From positions 62,001 to 126,000 of the forward strand of contig JAFAFU010000030.1 of the NCBI GenBank assembly GCA_023423335.1: a DNA stretch of 64,000 bases, given 5' to 3'. Made by a program: the position numbers and the translations under genes. Of this stretch, positions 1 to 7,513 are shown in pieces; position 1 is the first letter of the stretch; the number at the start of each line of letters is the position of its first letter. The notes beneath the pieces are model-generated. The model saw only the letters and a list, made by a program, of their open reading frames with translations, ran no database searches and was not told where the DNA came from. The stretch is from Bacillota bacterium. GTDB taxonomy: Bacteria; Bacillota; Clostridia; Lachnospirales; Lachnospiraceae.

Positions 1-1
1 G

Positions 2-646
2 CCACGGGATGATGTGAATAATTATCGGAAGTACAATCCCAATTCCATATTCACAATCTCAGATCTGGCCCATTACCGGTGCCTTAGAATGTCATTACAG
101 GATATGAAACGGCTTCCAAATCTTGCGCCTGACGAATTAGCTGCTTCATTAACCTCTCTTAATCAGAGCCTGGATAATAAATTAAAGGAATTATATACCG
201 CTAAGGATTATATTAATCGAAAGATGAACCATATCACAGAATACCAAAGGCTGAGCAATAACCGATACCAGCCGGAGAATCCGGATTATGACAGCATCTA
301 TCTGTTTTCGATTGACGATACGGATGCCTGGTCCATCTATATTAAGGATCAATATCAGAGTATTCTTCTTTATGATACGGCAAAAGACAGCATAGAAACA
401 GGCCTCGCTATACCAACCTCGGAGCGTCATCCCAGACTATGGGAAAAGCATAAGGATGCCTGCTATCTGTCCTTTATTTTGAAGGTGGAATACAGCAATC
501 CTTCCATTGATGATTTTAGGCCTCATATTGAACACCTGAAGAAATCCGGTTACAAGGTCCCCCATATCTTTGCCCGATATTTATTCTCTGCCTGCGACGG
601 CAAATATTATGATTATTACAAAGCATTCGCAGAGATCCATCCATGA
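2..646 (+). CDS. MerR-family transcriptional regulator, 5' end outside the window
   Basis: The open frame runs in from the left edge without a start, so the first part of the DNA-binding domain is missing. The GTG at 14 is in frame but is probably internal, because the residues before and after it (PRDDVNNYRKYN) match the second half of a MerR winged helix, where an N-Y-R-Y/K-Y motif is typical. A short coiled-coil-like stretch follows (SLNQSLDNKLKELYTAKDYI), as in MerR proteins, and then about 130 residues that look like an effector-sensing domain. MerR proteins bind as dimers to promoters with long spacers and usually respond to drugs, metals or stress; the ligand here cannot be read. The stop lies inside a hairpin shared with the convergent flotillin gene. 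Confidence 0.75.
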   Translation, partial: PRDDVNNYRKYNPNSIFTISDLAHYRCLRMSLQDMKRLPNLAPDELAASLTSLNQSLDNKLKELYTAKDYINRKMNHITEYQRLSNNRYQPENPDYDSIYLFSIDDTDAWSIYIKDQYQSILLYDTAKDSIETGLAIPTSERHPRLWEKHKDACYLSFILKVEYSNPSIDDFRPHIEHLKKSGYKVPHIFARYLFSACDGKYYDYYKAFAEIHP

Positions 647-662
647 TCCGCTGCGAATGCTT
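621..662. terminator. Hairpin between the convergent MerR and flotillin genes
   Basis: Twelve-base perfect arms (AAGCATTCGCAG at 621-632, its complement at 651-662) enclose the MerR-type gene's stop codon. The minus-strand side continues into a T/A-rich stretch, so it may terminate flotillin transcription. The T-run is weak on both strands. Confidence 0.5.
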
Positions 663-676
663 AGCATATGAATAAA

Positions 677-2260
677 TTATTTGCCGATATCCTTGATTAT
701 TTCCTCGCCGATACCTGTTACATTAAGATTCCTGGTTGTTTTGGCCTCCAGGCTGTCACTCATAATAATATTCTTCATATCAATACCCACGGAGCTTTGA
801 ACGGTTTCAAAAACCTTAGCCAAAACCGTAGGAACATTATCGGATATGCTATCGATACCACCGCCATAAATCTTGATATCCGATATTTGACTCAGGGGCT
901 CCGCAACCGCCTTGGCCAGTTCCGGCAGCTTCTCAATTAATTTATCTGCCATCGCCGCCCCTGTGTACTTCTGGTACGCCTCCGCCTTCTTCTCCATAGC
1001 CTCTGCTTCTGCCAGACCCTTCGCCTTGATTGCTTCCGCTTCTGCCAAACCCACTGCCGCAATCGCTTTTGCCCTGGCCTCACCGCTGATTGCCGCGGCC
1101 TCTGCCTCTGCTTTCGCTTTCAGTGAGATAGCTTCCGCCTCTGCGATGGCCTCCGCCTTTTTTGCTTCGGCTCTTGCTTCCGCTTCCGCAATTCTGTAAT
1201 ACTTTTCTGCCTCTGCTTCCGCTTTTTTCTGTTCCCTTTCGGCATTTGCAGGTTCAACAACCTTGGTTTTCAACTCCTCACGGGTTTTCTCGGCGCGGCG
1301 CTGCTCAAGCTCGATTTGCTTTAACTCCCTGGCGATTTCAACCTGCAGCTGGGCCTCCTGAAGCTCCTTTTGCTTTATTTGCTTTAGAATATCCGCTTCC
1401 ATATAGGCAGCGATTACTTCCTTATTGGTTATGCTCTTTTGAATCTCATACGCCGCATCTGCCTTCGCTTTTGCTGATTCCTGTTCAATCCGATAATCTG
1501 ACTCCCGTACTTCCTTGGCCTTTATGGCGGCGCTTACTTCTGTCTCTGCCTCCAAACGGGCCTTTTCTCCCTCTTTTGTCGCTTCCGCTTTCTTGATGGA
1601 TTCCTCTTTCAAGGCCATCGCTTGAGCGATTTCCGCATCCTTCTTCTTCTCAGCGATCTGCTTGGCACCCAAGGCTCTTATGTATCCATTTGTATCATTC
1701 ACATCCTTGATGGAGAAGTCCTTCAGTTCAAGACCCATCTCACCGATCTTGGTGCCGACAACTTCCTGGACCTTGGCTGAAAAAGCCTCACGGTCATTAT
1801 AGATCTGTTCTACGGTCATGGATGCAACAATTTCCCGAAGCTTACCTTCCAGAATTAAAGTTACCTGATCTGAAATTGATTTCTGGATCTGTGTCTCATT
1901 CGCTCCTGTGAACTGCTCGATGGCCGCGTAGATACTCTCATGAGTATTTCTGACTTTGATTACCGCAGTACCGACAACATCAATCGGAACACCCTGGGAT
2001 GACATAGTCTGAGAGGTATTGATGTTCAGCTGGATATTACCCAGAGAAATCGTATCGGTTCTTTCCAATACCGGAAGTACAAAACCACCGCCGCCGGTGA
2101 TAACCTTCTTTCTCATACCGGTAACTACCATTGCCTTGTCCTGGGGCACCTTTTTCCACATACGGAAGATCATGGACAGCAGCAATAAGACTGCCCCCAC
2201 AGCAATGACCGTAATAATAATCGGCGCCAGATTAATTCCACCAAAACTTGTTAGTAACAT
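677..2260 (-). CDS. floT: Flotillin-like SPFH-domain protein
   Basis: Membrane scaffold protein of the flotillin family, thought to organise lipid microdomains and membrane fluidity. Residues about 10-35 form one hydrophobic segment. An SPFH/PHB domain follows (about 36-210, containing GGGGFVLPVLERTDTISL). Next is a long alanine/glutamate-rich coiled coil (about 200-430, many AEAEA repeats) and a C-terminal tail of about 95 residues with YGGG and VGIDM. The length of 527 matches Bacillus YuaG/FloT (about 509). The gene lies 32 bp after an NfeD-like gene on the same strand, the usual NfeD-flotillin pairing, so the two products probably act together. Start chosen at the ATG after an AAGGAGG site. 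Confidence 0.93.
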   Translation of the reverse strand: MLLTSFGGINLAPIIITVIAVGAVLLLLSMIFRMWKKVPQDKAMVVTGMRKKVITGGGGFVLPVLERTDTISLGNIQLNINTSQTMSSQGVPIDVVGTAVIKVRNTHESIYAAIEQFTGANETQIQKSISDQVTLILEGKLREIVASMTVEQIYNDREAFSAKVQEVVGTKIGEMGLELKDFSIKDVNDTNGYIRALGAKQIAEKKKDAEIAQAMALKEESIKKAEATKEGEKARLEAETEVSAAIKAKEVRESDYRIEQESAKAKADAAYEIQKSITNKEVIAAYMEADILKQIKQKELQEAQLQVEIARELKQIELEQRRAEKTREELKTKVVEPANAEREQKKAEAEAEKYYRIAEAEARAEAKKAEAIAEAEAISLKAKAEAEAAAISGEARAKAIAAVGLAEAEAIKAKGLAEAEAMEKKAEAYQKYTGAAMADKLIEKLPELAKAVAEPLSQISDIKIYGGGIDSISDNVPTVLAKVFETVQSSVGIDMKNIIMSDSLEAKTTRNLNVTGIGEEIIKDIGK

Positions 2261-2292
2261 TAAATAGCCCTCCTTATTCTATGCCTGCGGCA

Positions 2293-2973
2293 TTATGATT
2301 CATATCTGTTTTTTGGTTCCACGGTGAAGATCCCATTTTCAAATACCTTGGCCCGTACGACTCTTCCTGCCTCAAGCCTGAGACTGGCATCCTCACATTT
2401 CGCAGGATAACTGACAAGTACGTTCTTTAACGTCATAAAGCTGACCGTACCCAGCTGGCCCGGCAAGATGGTATCAACAACCTTCCCGTCATACAGAAGC
2501 AGTTCATTTTCATTGATCCCGCTGCTTCTGGTCTGAATCTTCTTCAGTGTCTTAATCAATGTCTGAATGACCATCGAGGCCAGATAACCGAAAATAACCG
2601 ATAATACAAGGGTCAGCAGCCAGCTTCGATTACCAAGGGTCATTAATGCCCCGGTTGCGCCAAAGGCAATTGCCAAAGCGGAAAGCGCCAATAACGATGT
2701 CGGGATCAGGCTGATGGAAAGAACTCCTTCCCCACCCGGATCTGCATCTGACTCCGTTCCGGCTCCCGGATTGGTTCCTGCATCAGCGCCCGGCTCTGTA
2801 TCGATCTCAAACTCCGTATCAATGTCAAATTTCGTATCGATATCAAAATCCGTATCGATGTCAAGATCGGTATCCACCTCCGGATCAAAGCCCCCGGAAA
2901 GAAAACCCATGATTAAATTCAATAAAGGAAGTACCACTCCTCCCGCAAGAAAGCATAAATAAAACGTGAGCAA
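2293..2973 (-). CDS. NfeD-like membrane protein (YuaF type) with acidic repeat loop
   Basis: Partner of the flotillin next door. The protein has a first membrane segment near the N-terminus, a loop of about 60 residues, two more membrane segments, then an OB-fold-like C-terminal domain (GQLGTVSFMTLKNVLVSYPA...AGRVVRAKV), which is the NfeD signature arrangement. The loop holds repeated hexads of the form DxDIDT (DLDIDT, DFDIDT, KFDIDT, EFEIDT), followed by a Gly/Ala/Asp-rich stretch. Start: an ATG at 3003 lies almost on top of its Shine-Dalgarno, whereas a TTG at 2973 sits 7 nt after GGGGAGGTGA. I chose 2973; 3003 remains possible and adds 10 residues. The family assignment comes from architecture and neighbour. 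Confidence 0.82.
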   Translation of the reverse strand: MLTFYLCFLAGGVVLPLLNLIMGFLSGGFDPEVDTDLDIDTDFDIDTKFDIDTEFEIDTEPGADAGTNPGAGTESDADPGGEGVLSISLIPTSLLALSALAIAFGATGALMTLGNRSWLLTLVLSVIFGYLASMVIQTLIKTLKKIQTRSSGINENELLLYDGKVVDTILPGQLGTVSFMTLKNVLVSYPAKCEDASLRLEAGRVVRAKVFENGIFTVEPKNRYES

Positions 2974-3024
2974 ATTTTCACCTCCCCATATCTCGAAATA
3001 CATTCTCCGACCCGATTTAATAAT

Positions 3025-3053
3025 AGTATATCGTTATCATAGATTTATTTCAA
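3025..3053 (-). promoter_or_regulatory. Sigma-A-type promoter for the nfeD-floT pair
   Basis: On the minus strand TTGAAA and TATACT are separated by 17 nt, just upstream of the NfeD-like gene. In Bacillus the orthologous operon is sigma-W driven; no sigma-W-like AAAC/CGT pattern was noticed here. Confidence 0.55.
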
Positions 3054-3137
3054 CCGATTACGTCAATTTAAACCATATCTTAATAAAGCCTTAATCATGC
3101 CCTTAATTATTCAAAACAAAAACGGGTCCCCCGAAAG

Positions 3138-3191
3138 TAAAAAAGGGCCAGGCAAATGCTGCGGAGACGTCTCCGGGTGCGATTGCCTGGC
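3138..3191 (-). terminator. Rho-independent terminator after the amino-acid ABC operon
   Basis: On the minus strand TTGCCTGGC pairs with GCCAGGCAA around a GC-rich inner stem and runs into CCCTTTTTTAC. It lies 16 bp past the stop of the ATPase gene. Confidence 0.85.
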
Positions 3192-3207
3192 TGAATGATT
3201 GCTGCTC

Positions 3208-3957
3208 TTACTTCTCTTCTCTGAGAATTCTTTTCAGAAATTCCCTCGTCCGTTCCTGGGTAGGGTTGTTGAAGATCTGCTCCGGGGTCCCTTCTTCCGC
3301 GATGACTCCCTTATCCATAAATACCACACGGTCGGCAACCTCCTGGGCAAAGCCCATCTCATGGGTAACTACCAGCATGGTCAGTCCGCTCTTTGCCAGT
3401 TCCTTCATGACGCTTAATACTTCTCCCACCATCTCGGGATCCAGCGCGGAGGTCGGCTCATCAAACAACATGACGTCCGGTTCCATGGAAAGAGCCCTGG
3501 CGATAGCCACCCTCTGCTTCTGTCCGCCGGACAGCTGGCGGGGCTTCGCATTAACATACTGGTCCATGCCTACGACTGCCAGATATTTCATGGCAATCTT
3601 CTCCGCTTCTTCCCTGGAACGCTTTAACACCTTCAGTTGGCCCACCATGCAGTTACTGAGCACATTATGGTTATTGAACAGATTAAACTGCTGGAATACC
3701 ATTCCCAGCTTGGTCCGGTATTCATATACATTATGCCTGGAATCCGTAATATCCGTTCCTTTATAGATAATCTGTCCGCCGCTCGGAGTCTCCAGAAGAT
3801 TGATGCAGCGAAGCAAAGTCGATTTACCGGAGCCGGAGGCGCCGATGATGCAGACCACTTCTCCTTTTTTCACGTTGAAGTCAATGTCCTTCAAAATCTC
3901 ATTAATACCGAAGGATTTACTCAGATGCCGTACTTCTATGATATTTTCCTTATCCAT
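3208..3957 (-). CDS. Polar amino-acid ABC transporter, ATP-binding protein
   Basis: Cytoplasmic ATPase subunit of a GlnQ/HisP-type importer. Walker A is GASGSGKST at residues 39-47, the Q-loop glutamine is near 89, the signature LSGGQ is at 142-146, and Walker B ends in FDEP with the catalytic Glu at 167. At 249 residues it has the standard length. It is the last gene of a three-gene operon (binding lipoprotein, permease, ATPase) and starts 19 bp after the permease stop, with an AAGGAGG site. Because the operon is preceded by a lysine riboswitch, the transported substrate is inferred to be lysine or a close basic analogue; the sequence of the ATPase itself says nothing about substrate. Confidence 0.93.
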   Translation of the reverse strand: MDKENIIEVRHLSKSFGINEILKDIDFNVKKGEVVCIIGASGSGKSTLLRCINLLETPSGGQIIYKGTDITDSRHNVYEYRTKLGMVFQQFNLFNNHNVLSNCMVGQLKVLKRSREEAEKIAMKYLAVVGMDQYVNAKPRQLSGGQKQRVAIARALSMEPDVMLFDEPTSALDPEMVGEVLSVMKELAKSGLTMLVVTHEMGFAQEVADRVVFMDKGVIAEEGTPEQIFNNPTQERTREFLKRILREEK

Positions 3958-3976
3958 TCTGCTTTCCTCCTTCCGA

Positions 3977-4765
3977 TTAATTCTTCGTACCCTGTGCGCG
4001 TTTTACCAGATCCTCAGGCTTTGCCACCTGCATCTGGTTACCCGGAATGACGTTAAAGTTATCCGGACCGTCCAGCCTCTTCTCAATAAATCTTAAGATT
4101 CTGGTTACCGTAAGAGTCATGACCAGATAGATCGCGCAGGCAATCAGGAAGGGTTCAAAAAATACGAACATAGTCCCTGTAATGGATTTTGTACTATAGA
4201 ATAATTCGGTTACGGCGATTACATTCAATACCGAGGTGTCCTTAATATTGATCACAAACTCGTTGCCGATTGCCGGCAGGATGTTCCGTATCACCTGGGG
4301 CAGAACTACATGCAGCATGGTTTTGATGTGGTTCATGCCGATGGCATGCGCTGCTTCAAATTGTCCTTTGTCGATGGAAATGATACCACCCCGGACGATT
4401 TCCGCCGTATAGGCACCGGTATTTATGGATACGATGAAAATACCGGCAAACATTTTATCCATGTCAATGCCGAATACCATCAGTGAACCATAGAAAATTA
4501 CCATCGCCTGAACAATCATCGGCGTTCCGCGGAATACCTCGATATACACGGTCAGGATAATATTCAAGATTCTTAAAAAAAATCGATTTATCCAATGCTT
4601 CGGTCTGGGAACGGTACGAATAGTTCCGATTAACAAGCCAATGATGGAACCCAGGATTGTTCCTATAATCGAGATAAGCAAGGTTGTTCCTGCTCCACGA
4701 AGGAACGAAGGCCAATACTCTCTGATAATCCGTTCAAATACTTCCAATTGCATATAATACACCAT
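3977..4765 (-). CDS. Polar amino-acid ABC transporter, permease
   Basis: HisM/GlnP-type integral membrane permease of 262 residues with about five hydrophobic segments. The EAA-like loop is EAAHAIGMNHIKTMLHVVLPQ, which contacts the ATPase subunit. It starts 159 bp downstream of the binding-protein gene; that gap contains a terminator-like hairpin, so the permease and ATPase are probably made at lower levels than the binding protein. Start taken at the ATG at 4765 behind AAGGAAAGG; a second in-frame ATG lies at 4753. Substrate is inferred to be lysine from the operon's riboswitch. Confidence 0.92.
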   Translation of the reverse strand: MVYYMQLEVFERIIREYWPSFLRGAGTTLLISIIGTILGSIIGLLIGTIRTVPRPKHWINRFFLRILNIILTVYIEVFRGTPMIVQAMVIFYGSLMVFGIDMDKMFAGIFIVSINTGAYTAEIVRGGIISIDKGQFEAAHAIGMNHIKTMLHVVLPQVIRNILPAIGNEFVINIKDTSVLNVIAVTELFYSTKSITGTMFVFFEPFLIACAIYLVMTLTVTRILRFIEKRLDGPDNFNVIPGNQMQVAKPEDLVKRAQGTKN

Positions 4766-4870
4766 GCCTTTCCTTGTTTCCTACCCACGAGACCGTCTAA
4801 CCTTCCCGCCTTTATCATAATTCGGTTATACCTGACCGTCTGATACAATCCCTCTGCTACATGAGAAAAA

Positions 4871-4907
4871 GACTGCCCCCATATATATCTCTCTATGCGG
4901 GGCAGCC
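4871..4907 (-). terminator. Intra-operon terminator between binding protein and permease
   Basis: CTGCCCC at 4873-4879 pairs with GGGGCAG at 4899-4905. On the minus strand the stem is followed by GTCTTTTTCTC. It sits after the binding-protein stop and before the permease, where partial termination would set subunit stoichiometry. Confidence 0.75.
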
Positions 4908-4924
4908 TAAATATCTATTCTTAA

Positions 4925-5773
4925 TTATTCAGCTGCCGGTTGATTCTTGATCGCATTATCCATAATGGTGATACGATCCTCTTCTGAGATGTCTTTCAGG
5001 ATCTCATTGATCTTAGCGGTTAATTCACTGCCCTTCTGAATGCCTACTGCGATTGCCGTATCATCCGGTGAGGTTTCAAACCCGTCTTCAAATACTACCA
5101 TAGCATAGCTGTCATTCGCTGCGGTAGCGCTGACGCCCTCCGGTCTCTCGGATACATATCCGTCGATTGCACCGGCTTCAAGAGCAACTCTCATAGCCGC
5201 GAAATCATCCATGGCAGTTTCCTTCTTCACACCATCAATCTGGTCAATTACGGTATAATGGAAGGTGCCTAACTGAGCCGTAATCTTCGCACCGGAAAAA
5301 TCCTGGATGGAGGCTGCATTCTCATAAGCTCCGCCCTTTTTAACGACCATAACCAAATCAGACTCATAATAGTTGTCTGTAAAATCAATGGATTCTTTAC
5401 GGTCAGCGGTTGGTGACATACCAGCGATGATTGCATCAATCTTACCGGATTGTAACGCCGGCAACAGACCGTTCCATTCTGTCTTGAAAACAACTAATTC
5501 TTTCCCTAAACCTTCCGCTATTTTCTTAGCGATTTCAACATCATAGCCGCCAGCATATTCCTTTGAGCCGTCAATCGGAACTGCTCCGTTGGAATTATCA
5601 AGCTGTGTCCAGTTGAAGGGTGCGTAAGCCGCCTCCAGACCTACCTTAAAGGTGCCGCCGGACTGGTTGTCCTGTTTTCCGGCATCGCTGTCCTTTTCCT
5701 TTGTGCCGCAGCCGGCTGCAAGCATCATTACCGATACGGCAATGAACATAAGTGATACTAACTTCTTTTTCAT
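4925..5773 (-). CDS. Amino-acid ABC transporter substrate-binding lipoprotein, probably lysine
   Basis: Extracellular type-2 periplasmic-binding-fold lipoprotein (SBP_bac_3 family). A lipoprotein signal peptide ends in LAAGC with the lipidated Cys at residue 22, followed by a charged, Gly/Ser-rich tether. The bi-lobed domain begins at about residue 44 (FKVGLEAAYAPFNW). It carries the family hallmarks GYDVEIAKKIAEGLG, AGMSPTADRKESIDFT, QLGTFHYTVIDQ and a C-terminal EILKDISEEDRI. The 282-residue length is normal. It is the first gene of the importer operon, behind an L-box and a perfect AGGAGGA site 8 nt before the ATG. The lysine assignment is inferred from the riboswitch. Confidence 0.92.
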   Translation of the reverse strand: MKKKLVSLMFIAVSVMMLAAGCGTKEKDSDAGKQDNQSGGTFKVGLEAAYAPFNWTQLDNSNGAVPIDGSKEYAGGYDVEIAKKIAEGLGKELVVFKTEWNGLLPALQSGKIDAIIAGMSPTADRKESIDFTDNYYESDLVMVVKKGGAYENAASIQDFSGAKITAQLGTFHYTVIDQIDGVKKETAMDDFAAMRVALEAGAIDGYVSERPEGVSATAANDSYAMVVFEDGFETSPDDTAIAVGIQKGSELTAKINEILKDISEEDRITIMDNAIKNQPAAE

Positions 5774-5777
5774 AACT

Positions 5778-5842
5778 AATCCTCCTCGTTTTTTAGGAGG
5801 ATTTCTCCTCCCTCGTTTTTTTTAGGAGGATTTCTCCTCCCA
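5778..5842 (-). repeat. Tandem duplicated ribosome-site block with anti-SD sequence
   Basis: A block of about 29 bp made of (T)CG-T-run-AGGAGGATTTCTCCTCC on the plus strand occurs twice in direct tandem just before the binding-protein start. Each copy is an inverted repeat GGAGGAGAAATCCTCC on the minus strand, so each TCCTCC can pair with the real AGGAGG of the gene or with its own copy. Confidence 0.75.
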
Positions 5843-5872
5843 ATAATCTACCTCTTGCATATCTCAATATTA

Positions 5873-5934
5873 ATTCAAGTGTCAAAAGCCCTTCGAGCAT
5901 CATGGACTCGTCAATTTGCACCTTCACTAACGAT
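5873..5934 (-). repeat. 62-bp module, copy A
   Basis: Read on the minus strand, this segment aligns without gaps to 26526-26587 on the plus strand at 49 of 62 positions (hand count). It includes uninterrupted blocks GTGCAAATTGA, CTCGAAGGGCT and TTGACAC. It lies between the riboswitch terminator and the binding-protein gene and could add a riboswitch-independent promoter. Confidence 0.7.
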
Positions 5935-5962
5935 ATTGATTTGAACCGATATTTTTTTACAT

Positions 5963-5988
5963 TAAAAAACCTGAGGAACCCTCAGGTT
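5963..5988 (-). terminator. Lysine-riboswitch terminator hairpin
   Basis: AACCTGAGG (5968-5976) pairs with CCTCAGGTT (5980-5988); on the minus strand it ends in a run of six T. It stands 31 nt after the aptamer, the normal place for the expression platform of a transcription-attenuating L-box. Confidence 0.88.
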
Positions 5989-6018
5989 AAGCTCATTTGC
6001 TCTGAGTCCTCTTTTCCC

Positions 6019-6202
6019 TGGTTGAGATAGCACAACTCATTAATCCGGGCAGTTTAATGAGACAGTCCTGCAGTTTTTCACTGCAGACCCAGCAAATAAC
6101 ATTGAGTATATTATAAGCTTCGGCGGAATCTCCTTCTCCATAGCTTTATCGCTTCTCAGGCTCCCCTATGGACTAATAAATACCGCTCCTCTACCCCACC
6201 GA
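6019..6202 (-). ncRNA. Lysine riboswitch (L-box) aptamer
   Basis: Read on the minus strand the leader has the L-box elements in order: P1 5' strand GGTGGGGTAGAGGAGCG, then GGAGATTCCGCCGAAGC, then TTTGCTGGGTCTGCAG with its matching CTGCAGGACTGTC, then GTGCTATCTCAAC as the P1 3' strand. The match to the Bacillus lysC leader pattern (AGAGGUGCG, GCCGAAGC, UUUGCUGG, GGCUGUC, GGCUAUCUC) is unmistakable. Binding of lysine should favour the terminator at 5963-5988 and shut off the downstream importer. Confidence 0.93.
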
Positions 6203-6239
6203 AAAAAGTGAGGTTTGATATGTTTTATTTTACGCTATA

Positions 6240-6268
6240 AGTTTACCTCATCATCCTATATCTGTCAA
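6240..6268 (-). promoter_or_regulatory. Promoter of the lysine riboswitch and importer operon
   Basis: Minus-strand TTGACA, 17-nt spacer, TAAACT. It is placed about 35 nt upstream of the aptamer. Confidence 0.8.
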
Positions 6269-6316
6269 CGGGAAATCTTCTATAATATCAATCCCCGCAA
6301 AATCGCTGCAATGCCG

Positions 6317-7513
6317 TCATTTCCCTGATCCGGCTTCATTACCGATTGAATTTACAGCAATTTCTAGCTGTGTCAGCGCCCGTTCAATTAATTCTCTGGG
6401 ACAAGCGATGTTAATCCTCTGAAAGCACCTGCCCTCTTCACCGAACATGGTTCCGCCGTCCAGCCAAAGCCTTGCCTTATGGACAATCAACTCCTCCAGC
6501 TCCTTCTCAGAAAGCCCAAGCTGATGAAAGTCCAGCCAGACAAGATAGGTGCCCTCAGGCTCCACCAATCGGACTCCGGGTAACCTTTCCTTCAGAAAAT
6601 TACGGATCAGCTCCAGATTCCCGGATAAGTAACGAAGCAGCTCCCCAAGCCAGGGACCGCCTTTTTCATAGGCTGCCTTACAGGCAATTAAACCCATGGT
6701 ATTCAGCTGGCTGTAACCGCTGGCCCGGATCTCCTCCCGGAATTTTTTCCTGAGCTTTTGATCCGCAATAAAGATATTCGAGATTTGAAGCCCCGCCAGA
6801 TTAAAGGTCTTGCTGGGTGCGGTACAGATGATGGAGTTCATAAGACACTCCTCTTTCAAATCCGCGAAAATATGGTGCTGATAGCCGGGATAAATAAAGT
6901 CCGAATGTATCTCATCCGAAACAACAATTACTCCGTGTTTGATACAGATATCGCCGATATGAGTCAGCTCCTCCTTCGTCCAAACCCTTCCGACCGGATT
7001 ATGAGGGCTGCACAGAAGGAACAGCTTCACATTATTCTCAAGGATTTTCTCTTCAAAATCCTTATAATCCATCCGATAAATCCCATCCTCATATACCAGA
7101 GGATTGTTAATCAGCCTGCGCCGGTTCGACAGTATAACCTCCGAAAAGGGGTAATATACCGGCTGCTGGATTAATACCGCATCCTTCTCCTCGGTGAAGG
7201 CACGCACCGCACAAGCGATTGCATACACCACTCCCGGAGTTTTCACCAGCCATTCTCTCTTTACTGTCCAGCCAAATCTGTCCCTGTACCAACGGCTGAC
7301 CGCTTCATAATAATCCTGCTTACTCTCAGAATACCCATAGATCCCATGGCTGACTGCCTGAAGCAATGCCTCGGTAACCGCGGGAGGTGTCCTAAAATCC
7401 ATGTCAGCCACCCACAGCGGCAGAAGATCTCCCGGTTTTCCCCGTTCGGCAGCAAAATCATGCTTGATGGAACAGGTTCCCCGACGGTCTATGATTTCAT
7501 CAAAATTATACAT
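6317..7513 (-). CDS. MalY/PatB-type cystathionine beta-lyase (PLP aminotransferase fold)
   Basis: Fold-type I PLP enzyme that splits cystathionine (and often cysteine) to homocysteine, pyruvate and ammonia. The N-terminus YNFDEIIDRRGTCSIKHDF and LPLWVADMDFRTPP are characteristic of the MalY/PatB group. The Schiff-base lysine is in APSKTFNLAG at about residue 235, and CSPHNPVGRVW and VVSDEIHSDF carry cofactor contacts. The start at 7513 has an AAGGAGA site and overlaps the upstream gene's stop by 8 nt (ATGTATAA), which implies translational coupling. Its length of 398 residues is normal. With the gene upstream it forms the transsulfuration route from cysteine to homocysteine. Aminotransferase activity is the main alternative. 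Confidence 0.88.
   Translation of the reverse strand: MYNFDEIIDRRGTCSIKHDFAAERGKPGDLLPLWVADMDFRTPPAVTEALLQAVSHGIYGYSESKQDYYEAVSRWYRDRFGWTVKREWLVKTPGVVYAIACAVRAFTEEKDAVLIQQPVYYPFSEVILSNRRRLINNPLVYEDGIYRMDYKDFEEKILENNVKLFLLCSPHNPVGRVWTKEELTHIGDICIKHGVIVVSDEIHSDFIYPGYQHHIFADLKEECLMNSIICTAPSKTFNLAGLQISNIFIADQKLRKKFREEIRASGYSQLNTMGLIACKAAYEKGGPWLGELLRYLSGNLELIRNFLKERLPGVRLVEPEGTYLVWLDFHQLGLSEKELEELIVHKARLWLDGGTMFGEEGRCFQRINIACPRELIERALTQLEIAVNSIGNEAGSGK

Noticed and set aside
668..1596. Plus-strand frames rich in Ala/Ser/Pro opposite the flotillin coiled coil
   Set aside because: They are the antisense shadow of the repetitive Ala/Glu codons of flotillin and have no ribosome sites.
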